A stretch of 5,408 nt of DNA from Acidimicrobiia bacterium (lineage in GTDB: Bacteria; Actinomycetota; Acidimicrobiia; Acidimicrobiales; Acidimicrobilacustridaceae): contig JAEMTX010000132.1 in the NCBI GenBank assembly GCA_016462055.1, forward strand, positions 1-5,408, in the 5' to 3' direction. Each line of letters starts with the position of its first letter. The stretch's first letter is position 1. A program made the translations under genes and the position numbers. Below are positions 1-5,408 of the stretch, in pieces. Below the pieces are notes generated by a model, which saw nothing but the letters and a program-made list of their open reading frames with translations, had not been told where the DNA came from and did no database searches.

Positions 1-788
1 CGGACGTTGACCCGGCCGATATCAGTTTCTCCACGGTGGGTGCTTCATGGGGCGGCGACGTAACGGCGTCGGCAATACGTGCCCTTGTGTTCTTCTTTAT
101 CGCCATCCTGATTTATCTGACCATCCGCCTGGAATGGCGCATGGCGGTGGCGGCACTCGTCGCTGTGTTCCACGATGTGCTCGTCAGCGTCGGTGCGTAT
201 TCGGTTTTCCAGTTTGAAGTCACACCAGGCACGGTGATTGCTTTCCTCACCATCCTCGGGTTTTCGATTTACGACACCATCGTGGTCGACGACAAGATCA
301 GAGAAAACGACCGACTCGTCGGTCAGTCTGGTCGCCTCACCTACGGGCAGATGACTTCACTGTCGATGAATCAGGTGCTGCTCCGCTCGATCAACACGAC
401 GGTCGTCTCGCTACTTCCAGTCGTTGCGCTGCTCGTTGTCGGTGCCGGAATCATGGGAGCGGTGACCCTCGAAGAGTTCGCCATTGCTCTGACAGTCGGC
501 CTTCTCGCTGGTGCGTACTCATCGATCTTTGTGGCCGCTCCAATCCTTGTGTGGCTCAAGGAACATCAGTCGAAGTTCAAGGTCATCCGCGAGCGTCTGC
601 AGTCTCAGGGAGTCGACGTCGCTCATGCTGCGGCTCGATTCGACCTTCTAAGCGGCACCTCTGGTGCTCCGGCGATCGACGCTTCGTCCGCCTCGGCTAC
701 TGCGACTGGGGCGAGGGCTCTCGGCACGACCTCGGCGCCATCGGGCGTCATCCCGCCGCGGCCACGCAAAAACCACCGCAAACGCTAG
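1..788 (+). CDS. secF: Protein translocase subunit SecF, C-terminal part (5' end outside window)
   Basis: SecF pairs with SecD as an accessory membrane complex of the SecYEG translocon and uses the proton gradient to help pull exported proteins across the cytoplasmic membrane. The frame is open from the window edge (first full codon at base 3) to TAG at 786-788, so the N-terminus, TM1 and most of the periplasmic domain are missing. Five hydrophobic segments match TM2-TM6, at about 75-130, 140-210, 222-290, 390-460 and 470-560. SecF/SecD family motifs are visible: VFHDV (168-182), GFSIYDTIVV (258-287) followed by DKIREN (291-308), RSINTTVVSLLPV (384-422), and AYSSIFVAAP (513-542). After TM6 comes a cytoplasmic tail of about 75 residues, with an Ala/Ser/Thr/Gly-rich linker and a very basic end (PPRPRKNHRKR), as in many actinobacterial SecF proteins. 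secD is expected just upstream. An unusual residue is the Asp at 288-290, where the family usually has Phe or another bulky residue before DK. Confidence 0.95.
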   Translation, partial: DVDPADISFSTVGASWGGDVTASAIRALVFFFIAILIYLTIRLEWRMAVAALVAVFHDVLVSVGAYSVFQFEVTPGTVIAFLTILGFSIYDTIVVDDKIRENDRLVGQSGRLTYGQMTSLSMNQVLLRSINTTVVSLLPVVALLVVGAGIMGAVTLEEFAIALTVGLLAGAYSSIFVAAPILVWLKEHQSKFKVIRERLQSQGVDVAHAAARFDLLSGTSGAPAIDASSASATATGARALGTTSAPSGVIPPRPRKNHRKR

Positions 789-797
789 GTAAAGAGT

Positions 798-815
798 CGG
801 AGCGGGGACGCTCCG
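798..815 (+). terminator. Perfect 7-bp GC-rich inverted repeat after secF (hairpin or operator dyad)
   Basis: CGGAGCG (798-804) and CGCTCCG (809-815) are exact inverted repeats around a 4-base GGGA loop, starting 10 bases after the secF stop. The position suits a transcription terminator or attenuating hairpin, but no run of T follows, so it is not a canonical intrinsic terminator. It could instead be an operator dyad or an mRNA-stabilising hairpin. The dyad is seen directly; its role is inferred. Confidence 0.4.
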
Positions 816-819
816 CCTG

Positions 820-825
820 TACCGT
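820..825 (+). promoter_or_regulatory. Possible -10 element (TACCGT) upstream of rel
   Basis: TACCGT fits the loose actinobacterial -10 pattern TANNNT. With the usual 7-base step from its last T, transcription would start at A832, exactly the A of an ATG that opens a short leader ORF. No convincing -35 hexamer lies 16-18 bases upstream; that stretch is occupied by the 798-815 inverted repeat. This is a weak, degenerate match and could be chance. Confidence 0.27.
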
Positions 826-831
826 TGAGCC

Positions 832-897
832 ATGAAGACTCCTTTCCCACCTGCTACCGGGGTATGTCCACCCGGTCGCGTGCAGGTCGGAGACTGA
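832..897 (+). CDS. Possible 21-residue leader peptide upstream of rel
   Basis: ATG at 832 opens 21 codons ending in TGA at 895-897, three bases before the rel ATG. The peptide begins MKTPFPPATG and contains two Pro-Pro pairs and one Cys. No Shine-Dalgarno sequence precedes it, so it would have to be translated leaderlessly, which the TACCGT at 820-825 would allow. It is in the same frame as rel, separated only by TGA and GTT, and its last codons carry the rel ribosome binding site, so a ribosome finishing here could hand over to rel. An ORF this short can arise by chance, and I recognise no homolog. Treat it as a hypothesis. Confidence 0.22.
   Translation: MKTPFPPATGVCPPGRVQVGD
889..892 (+). 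promoter_or_regulatory. Ribosome binding site of rel (GGAG)
   Basis: GGAG sits 8 bases before the ATG at 901, a normal Shine-Dalgarno spacing. It supports 901 as the rel start over the in-frame GTG six codons later. It lies inside the last codons of the possible leader ORF. Confidence 0.6.
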
Positions 898-900
898 GTT

Positions 901-3159
901 ATGGCGACCGTCAATCGTGTGCTGCCGTGGCGTCGTAACGCCGCTCCGCCATCCGAGGAGGTCGCCCCACTCGTCGAGATTTTCCAGTCTCATCATCCGC
1001 GATCCTCGGCGGCGCTGATTACGAAAGCGTACGACCGTGCCGCTTCAGCCCATAAGGGTCAATCTCGCAAATCCGGCGAACCGTATGTGACACATCCTGT
1101 AGCGGTTGCGAAGATCTGTGCCGAACTTGGCCTCGATGACATCACCATCGCCGCTGCGCTTCTTCACGATGCTGTCGAAGACACTGGTGCCACTCTTTTC
1201 GATGTAGAGAAGGACTTTGGTGTCGAGGTTGCTCGCATTGTCGACGGAGTGACAAAACTCGACCGCATTAAGTTCGATTCCAAAGAGGCTCAGCAAGCCG
1301 CAACCGTGCGCAAGATGCTCGTCGCGATGGCGAAAGATCTCCGAGTACTGATCATCAAACTCGCTGATCGTCTTCACAACATGCGCACCATTGCAGCGTT
1401 ACCGGCGTGGAAGCAGCATCGCACTGCGCAAGAGACAATCGATATTTACGCTCCGCTTGCTCACCGGCTCGGCATGCAGGAATTGCGCCAGCAGCTAGAG
1501 GATCTTTGTTTCGCGTCATTGCATCCCAAGCGTTATGCCGAGATCGACCACATGGTCGCTACACGTGCTCCCGAACGTGATGTGTATCTGACAAACGTTC
1601 TCGAAGATGTACGCGGCCGACTAAGCGAACTGCACATCACTGCTGAAGTGACAGGTCGGCCAAAGCATCTGTGGAGCATTTACGAAAAGATGGTGGTGAA
1701 GGGTCGGGATTTCGACGACATCTTCGACCTCGTTGCCATTCGAGTGGTCGTCGGCACCGTCAAAGACTGTTATGCCGCTCTCGGTTCGATTCACGCAACG
1801 TGGAAACCTGTGCAGGGTCGTTTCAAAGATTACGTAGCCATGCCCAAGTTCAATCTGTATCAGTCGTTGCATACGACCGTTGTTGGTCCTGGCGGAAAGC
1901 CTCTCGAGGTGCAGATCCGCACCTTGGAAATGCACAGACGAGCAGAGTTCGGTGTCGCTGCGCATTGGAACTACAAGGACAACAACGAAAGTACAGCCGA
2001 CCTCGCTTGGCTTAATCGCATTGTTGATTGGCAAAGTGAGACCTCTGATCCTTCAGAGTTCATGGCGAATCTGAAGATCGACCTCGACCAAGACGAGGTA
2101 TTTGTCTTCACGCCGAAGGGCAAGGTCATCACACTGCCTAAGGGTGCCACCACCGTTGATTTCGCTTATGCCATTCACACAGAGATCGGTCACTCCTGTA
2201 TTGGGTCGCGGGTCAATGGGCGTTTGGTCTCTCTCGATACCGAGCTGCAATCGGGCGATTCCATCGAAATTTTCACGTCAAAGGTCGAAAGCGGCGGACC
2301 TTCGCAAGACTGGCTGCGTTTTGTTGTTTCGCATAAGGCCGAGAACAAGATCCGCGCGTGGCATTCGCGTGAGCGTCGCGAAGATGAAATCGATAATGGC
2401 AACGAGGAACTAACCAAAGCCTTGCGCCGCGAAGGTCTGCCAGTTCAGAAGATCCGGCAGTCGCGGATTCTCGATGAAATCGCGACCGAACTGAACTACA
2501 CCGACCTTGAAGCGCTTCATGCGGCAATCGGCGGAAACCATCAATCAGCGCAATCGGTTGCCGAGCGGATTCGACGCAAGCTCGAATCCGTTGACCCTGA
2601 GCGTGAAGAGCAGTTGCCGACCACGGTTCGTGCTCCGCGCCGTTCGGGTCGCGTAGGGGCAAGTCCTTCAGGTGTGCACGTCGAAGGCCTCGACGATGTC
2701 ATGGTTCGCCTGTCTCGCTGCTGTACACCGGTTCCGGGTGACGCGATCATGGGGTTCGTCACACGTGGTCGTGGTGTTTCGGTGCATCGTTCCGATTGTG
2801 CGAATGCTCTTTCGCTGACCGGTGGCCAATCCGACCGTCTCATTGATGTCGAGTGGGATACCGACATCTCGGCGACATTCATTGCTTCGATCGAAGTGAA
2901 GGGTCTCGACCGGTCTCGTCTTTTGCGCGATGTATCAGCAGCATTGGCTGATCATCACGTAAACATCGTGTCTTGTAACACCATCACGGGTTCCGATCGA
3001 ATTTCCTCTATGCGTTTCGATTTCGAACTTGGTGATGTTTCGCAACTGAGTCCATTGATGTGGTCAATTAAGAAGATCGATGGCATCTACGACGCGTATC
3101 GGGTGCTTCCCGGCAAGGGCGACTCCGATAGCGATGATGGGCGCGACTCTCAATCTTGA
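901..3159 (+). CDS. rel: Bifunctional (p)ppGpp synthetase/hydrolase Rel (RelA/SpoT family)
   Basis: Rel makes (p)ppGpp from ATP and GDP/GTP when uncharged tRNA sits in the ribosomal A site, and degrades it to GDP/GTP plus pyrophosphate otherwise. It is the central enzyme of the stringent response. The 752 residues give the full long-RSH layout. The HD hydrolase domain (about 40-195) has the Mn-binding and catalytic set R56, H65, H89-D90, E93-D94, D156 and N160, so hydrolysis should be intact. The synthetase domain (about 240-360) has GRPKHLWSIYEKM, D276 in DIFDL, the RFKD motif (307-310) typical of bifunctional Rel rather than the EFDD of monofunctional RelA, YQSLHTT (320-326) and LEVQIRT. 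TGS spans about 398-460, followed by the helical linker, the zinc-finger/conserved-cysteine domain (C607, C608, H629, C633) and ACT (about 660-738), then an acidic Ser/Asp tail. The ATG at 901 has GGAG 8 bases upstream. The 112-bp gap after secF allows a separate promoter. Also annotated as relA or spoT. Confidence 0.98.
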   Translation: MATVNRVLPWRRNAAPPSEEVAPLVEIFQSHHPRSSAALITKAYDRAASAHKGQSRKSGEPYVTHPVAVAKICAELGLDDITIAAALLHDAVEDTGATLFDVEKDFGVEVARIVDGVTKLDRIKFDSKEAQQAATVRKMLVAMAKDLRVLIIKLADRLHNMRTIAALPAWKQHRTAQETIDIYAPLAHRLGMQELRQQLEDLCFASLHPKRYAEIDHMVATRAPERDVYLTNVLEDVRGRLSELHITAEVTGRPKHLWSIYEKMVVKGRDFDDIFDLVAIRVVVGTVKDCYAALGSIHATWKPVQGRFKDYVAMPKFNLYQSLHTTVVGPGGKPLEVQIRTLEMHRRAEFGVAAHWNYKDNNESTADLAWLNRIVDWQSETSDPSEFMANLKIDLDQDEVFVFTPKGKVITLPKGATTVDFAYAIHTEIGHSCIGSRVNGRLVSLDTELQSGDSIEIFTSKVESGGPSQDWLRFVVSHKAENKIRAWHSRERREDEIDNGNEELTKALRREGLPVQKIRQSRILDEIATELNYTDLEALHAAIGGNHQSAQSVAERIRRKLESVDPEREEQLPTTVRAPRRSGRVGASPSGVHVEGLDDVMVRLSRCCTPVPGDAIMGFVTRGRGVSVHRSDCANALSLTGGQSDRLIDVEWDTDISATFIASIEVKGLDRSRLLRDVSAALADHHVNIVSCNTITGSDRISSMRFDFELGDVSQLSPLMWSIKKIDGIYDAYRVLPGKGDSDSDDGRDSQS

Positions 3160-3222
3160 TCGGCAGGCTTCTGGCAGCTGTTCGGTGCTGGGGCGTTGGG
3201 TGAGGGAAGTGGTTCGGTCCTT

Positions 3223-3235
3223 GGGGCAGGGCCCC
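3223..3235 (+). repeat. Short GC inverted repeat between rel and hisS
   Basis: GGGGC (3223-3227) and GCCCC (3231-3235) form a 5-bp stem with a 3-base AGG loop. No T-run follows, so it is unlikely to be an intrinsic terminator for rel. It lies directly before the TAGGCT hexamer and could be part of a promoter/operator or be chance in GC-rich sequence. The rest of the 92-bp rel-hisS gap (3160-3251) shows no T-box, riboswitch or small gene that I can recognise. Confidence 0.3.
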
Positions 3236-3237
3236 GG

Positions 3238-3243
3238 TAGGCT
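3238..3243 (+). promoter_or_regulatory. Possible -10 element (TAGGCT) of a hisS-aspS promoter
   Basis: TAGGCT matches the actinobacterial -10 pattern TANNNT and ends 8 bases before the hisS GTG, so transcription would begin at or within about two bases of the start codon (leaderless or nearly so). A candidate -35, TTCGGT at 3213-3218, is 19 bases away, longer than ideal. The lack of a good Shine-Dalgarno before hisS (only GGTAGG at 3236-3241) fits a near-leaderless mRNA. The call rests on pattern alone. Confidence 0.35.
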
Positions 3244-3251
3244 CAGTTGTC

Positions 3252-4535
3252 GTGTCAGAGCCGAAGTCGCCCCGCATTGAGCCGTTCAAGGCCCCAACCG
3301 GGACCCGTGACGTCCTGCCGCCTGAATCCGAGCGCTGGCAAGTCCTGATTGCTGCGTTCTCCGCCCATGTCGCTCGGGCTGGATACGGTCTCGTGCAGAG
3401 TCCGATGTTCGAAGAGATTGGCGTGTTCTCTCGTGTGGGCGAGGGCACCGATCTGGTCCGCAAAGAGATGTACGACTTTCTCGACAAGGGCGAACGCCAC
3501 ATAGCGCTGCGCCCCGAGGGCACTGCATCAATTGCTCGAGCCTGGATCCAACATGCTCAAGGCGAAACGAAGCCGTGGAAGGTCTGGTACGCAGCGCCTT
3601 CATTCCGCTACGAGCGTCCGCAGGCCGGGCGTTTCCGCCAACATCATCAGCTCGGCGCCGAAGCGATTGGATCTGACGATCCCGATCTCGATGTTGAAGT
3701 CATCGCCATGCTTCACGACTTCTATGCGTCGCTGGGGCTGAAGCAGGTCACGCTGCTCATCAATTCGATGGGAACCGCCGACGATCGTCGTCGCTACATC
3801 GAAGATGTGCGGGCGTGGCTCAACGAACGACTCGACACGCTCGATCCCAAAGACGCCGAGAAGGTTGTCGATCACCCGATGAGGGTGCTCGACTCGAAGC
3901 GACCTGTCACCATCGAAGCAATCGCCGACGCTCCGCGGATCACCGATCAACTTTCGCCCGAAGCCGCCGAGCGATTCGAACGAGTGAAGTCAGGTCTGAC
4001 TGCTCTCGGTATCGAATTCACCGTCGAGCCTCGTTTGGTGCGTGGTCTCGATTACTACACGCACACCACGTTTGAATTTGTTGGCGAAGCGCTCGACGCC
4101 GCTCAGTCCACCATTGGTGGTGGCGGTCGCTACGACGGCCTTATCGAATCGCTCGGTGGGCCCTCTACCCCCGGGATCGGTTTTGGTTCAGGCATCGAAC
4201 GAGTGCTGCTCACCTGCGATGCCGAGGGAGTCTTTCCGGTTCCCGCCAGTGCCACCGATGTGTTTGTGGTCGACACCACCGGTGGTACCGCTGCTCGCGA
4301 TTTCACTATTGAACTGCGTCGTGCAGGGGTCAGTGCCGACCGGGCATTCGATGGTCGTTCCATGAAGTCCCAAATGAAATCTGCCGATAAGTCCGGCGCC
4401 GCATTTGTTTGCATCATCGGCGACGACGAAGTAGCAGCCGACACCGTAACGATCCGTGATCTGCGCGGCGACACCGGACAAGAAGCTGTCGCTCGTTCGA
4501 CCGCTGCCGCTGTTCTCGCTGCTCGACTCTCCTGA
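3252..4535 (+). CDS. hisS: Histidyl-tRNA synthetase (HisRS, class II)
   Basis: HisRS activates histidine with ATP and charges tRNA-His in the cytoplasm. At 427 residues it has the usual length of bacterial HisRS. In order it shows the N-terminal APTGTRDVLPPE strand (14-25), motif 1 around YGLVQSPMFEE (45-55), GEGTDLVRKEMYDF (63-76), LRPEGT (86-91), motif 2 SFRYERPQAGRFRQ (117-130), the HisRS-specific loop RGLDYYT with the catalytic Arg R264, motif 3 GGGGRYDGL (289-297) and GIGFGSGIERV (308-318), then the C-terminal anticodon-binding domain (about 335-427) with MKSQMKSADKSGA and IIGDDE. All class II active-site motifs look intact. The GTG at 3252 is the only plausible start: no in-frame ATG occurs before the conserved motif-1 region. 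The stop lies 16 bases before aspS, so the two synthetase genes are almost surely co-transcribed. A promoter candidate lies just upstream. Confidence 0.98.
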   Translation: MSEPKSPRIEPFKAPTGTRDVLPPESERWQVLIAAFSAHVARAGYGLVQSPMFEEIGVFSRVGEGTDLVRKEMYDFLDKGERHIALRPEGTASIARAWIQHAQGETKPWKVWYAAPSFRYERPQAGRFRQHHQLGAEAIGSDDPDLDVEVIAMLHDFYASLGLKQVTLLINSMGTADDRRRYIEDVRAWLNERLDTLDPKDAEKVVDHPMRVLDSKRPVTIEAIADAPRITDQLSPEAAERFERVKSGLTALGIEFTVEPRLVRGLDYYTHTTFEFVGEALDAAQSTIGGGGRYDGLIESLGGPSTPGIGFGSGIERVLLTCDAEGVFPVPASATDVFVVDTTGGTAARDFTIELRRAGVSADRAFDGRSMKSQMKSADKSGAAFVCIIGDDEVAADTVTIRDLRGDTGQEAVARSTAAAVLAARLS

Positions 4536-4540
4536 ACCCG

Positions 4541-4545
4541 AAGGA
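4541..4545 (+). promoter_or_regulatory. Ribosome binding site of aspS (AAGGA), fixes the GTG start
   Basis: AAGGA ends 6 bases before the GTG at 4552. The alternative in-frame ATG at 4570 has no such sequence in range, so 4552 is the better start although many AspRS proteins begin near the MRT of the later ATG. Confidence 0.65.
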
Positions 4546-4551
4546 CCTTCC

Positions 4552-5408
4552 GTGACCGATCCTGTTTCCATGCGCACCGACCATTGCGGAACGCTGCGAG
4601 CCTCCGACATTGGTCGTGAGGTTGCGATGTGTGGGTGGGTCGCCCGCCGCCGTGAGCACGGTGAGCATCTGGCCTTCATCGATCTTCGTGATCACACCGG
4701 ACTCGTGCAATGCGTGGTTGATGGCGCCGCCGACCTTCGATCTGAATACGTGGTTCGTATTACTGGCACGGTTCGCCAGCGCCCTGAAGGCACGACCAAC
4801 GCGAACATGCCCACCGGTGAGATCGAAATTGGCGATTGCAGCGTCGAAATTCTGAATGTCTCTGAGCCGCCGCCGTTCCAGCTCAACGATCGTGTTGAGG
4901 TCGACGAAATGGTTCGCCTTGCACACCGGTATGTCGATCTGCGCACCGAGCGCATGCAGCGCAACCTTCGTATCCGCGCCAAGGTGAATGCCTCGCTGCG
5001 ACGGGCAATGGACAATCAGGGTTTCGTGGAAATCGAAACTCCGATGCTGATTGCGTCGACTCCAGAAGGCGCGCGCGACTTCGTTGTGCCCAGTCGTCTT
5101 TCTCCAGGTTCGTTCTATGCACTGCCCCAGAGCCCACAGTTGTTCAAGCAGCTGTGCATGGTCGGCGGTATCGATCGTTATTACCAAATTGCTCGTTGTC
5201 TTCGCGACGAAGACCTTCGTGCCGATCGCCAATTTGAATTCATGCAACTCGATGCTGAAGCCAGTTTCGTTTCGCAAGAAGAAGTTCTCGCGTTCATCTC
5301 CGTCGCTGTCTCCGCTGCGGTCGAAGAAGCCACTGGTCAGAAGATGGGCGACGTTCCCCGCATGACCTGGCAAGAGGCGCAGGAACGTTTTGGTTCCGAT
5401 AAGCCCGA
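4552..5408 (+). CDS. aspS: Aspartyl-tRNA synthetase (AspRS), N-terminal half (3' end outside window)
   Basis: AspRS charges tRNA-Asp, and in its non-discriminating form also tRNA-Asn, which GatCAB then amidates. The window holds 285 codons of an enzyme that is normally near 590 residues in bacteria; the frame is still open at the edge. The OB-fold anticodon-binding domain covers about 20-110 (CGWVARRREHG, 27-37; FIDLRDHTGLVQ, 42-53). The catalytic core follows, with HRYVDLR (125-131), motif 1 GFVEIETPML (157-166), TPEGARDFVVPSR (170-182), the aspartate/ATP-site segment ALPQSPQLFKQL (190-201), motif 2 RDEDLRADRQ (218-227) and FGSDKP at the very end, just before the bacterial GAD insertion domain. 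H36 and G80 match the non-discriminating type. Motif 2 reads RQFEFMQLD where RQPEFTQLD is usual. The GTG start has AAGGA 6 bases upstream. The gene follows hisS by 16 bases, a classic pair. Confidence 0.97.
   Translation, partial: MTDPVSMRTDHCGTLRASDIGREVAMCGWVARRREHGEHLAFIDLRDHTGLVQCVVDGAADLRSEYVVRITGTVRQRPEGTTNANMPTGEIEIGDCSVEILNVSEPPPFQLNDRVEVDEMVRLAHRYVDLRTERMQRNLRIRAKVNASLRRAMDNQGFVEIETPMLIASTPEGARDFVVPSRLSPGSFYALPQSPQLFKQLCMVGGIDRYYQIARCLRDEDLRADRQFEFMQLDAEASFVSQEEVLAFISVAVSAAVEEATGQKMGDVPRMTWQEAQERFGSDKP

Noticed and set aside
2273..2662. 129-codon - strand open frame inside rel
   Set aside because: It is antisense to continuous Rel domains and rich in Arg, Ser and Ala without motif or start signal; a shadow frame.
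3160..3251. T-box or other tRNA-sensing leader before hisS
   Set aside because: The gap is only 92 bases and shows no T-box bulge sequence, specifier stem or terminator/antiterminator pair.
4570..4572. ATG as the aspS start
   Set aside because: It would begin the protein at MRTDHCG, which fits the family, but it has no ribosome binding site, whereas GTG 4552 has AAGGA at ideal spacing. It remains a possible alternative.
4188..4679. 163-codon - strand open frame over hisS/aspS
   Set aside because: It overlaps conserved HisRS motif 3 and the aspS start on the other strand, and has no family resemblance.
4414..5373. Open frame of 319 codons on the - strand across the hisS end and aspS
   Set aside because: It lies wholly antisense to the well-supported hisS and aspS genes, has no recognisable domain, and its composition is what reverse-complemented GC-rich coding sequence gives. 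Long antisense shadows are common at this GC content.
1..5408. Novel system, mobile element, CRISPR array or horizontally acquired island
   Set aside because: Every stretch over about 115 bases is covered by four conserved housekeeping genes with similar base composition; there are no direct-repeat arrays, transposase motifs or integration sites.

Overview
The window is an ordinary, well-conserved housekeeping segment of a bacterial chromosome. All genes lie on the + strand: the 3' part of secF (Sec translocon), a complete rel ((p)ppGpp synthetase/hydrolase), a complete hisS (histidyl-tRNA synthetase) and the 5' half of aspS (aspartyl-tRNA synthetase), cut off by the window end. I see no mobile element, CRISPR array, tRNA or rRNA gene, or defence system.

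The gene order secF-rel-hisS-aspS is a condensed form of the actinobacterial order secD-secF-apt-rel-(ppiB, metallo-hydrolase)-hisS-aspS. The protein motifs also look actinobacterial: the Rel synthetase segment KGRDFDDIFDL with an RFKD motif, the HisRS motif-3 strand GGGGRYDGL, and a long basic C-terminal tail on SecF. GTG starts and moderately high GC fit as well. My best guess is an actinobacterium, perhaps of the Acidimicrobiia type. That placement is inference, because no alignment or tree could be run.

Layout: 1-788 secF 3' part (transmembrane segments 2-6 plus cytoplasmic tail). 789-900 is a gap with a perfect 7-bp dyad, a -10-like hexamer, a possible 21-codon leader ORF ending three bases before rel, and the rel ribosome binding site. 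901-3159 is rel with all domains and the catalytic residues of both activities. 3160-3251 is a gap with a GC dyad and a -10-like TAGGCT just before the GTG of hisS. 3252-4535 is hisS. 4536-4551 is a 16-bp gap with a good ribosome binding site. 4552-5408 is aspS (OB domain plus the first part of the catalytic core).

Functionally, secF serves protein export. Rel senses uncharged tRNA on the ribosome and sets (p)ppGpp levels, and the two synthetases set the charging state of tRNA-His and tRNA-Asp (and, from signature residues, probably tRNA-Asn too). hisS and aspS are almost certainly co-transcribed. Whether rel and hisS also have their own promoters is open; both upstream gaps contain plausible but weak signals. 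The points most worth a second look are the possible leader ORF in front of rel, the similar dyad-plus-hexamer layout before rel and hisS, and the non-discriminating signature of AspRS. No novel system was found.
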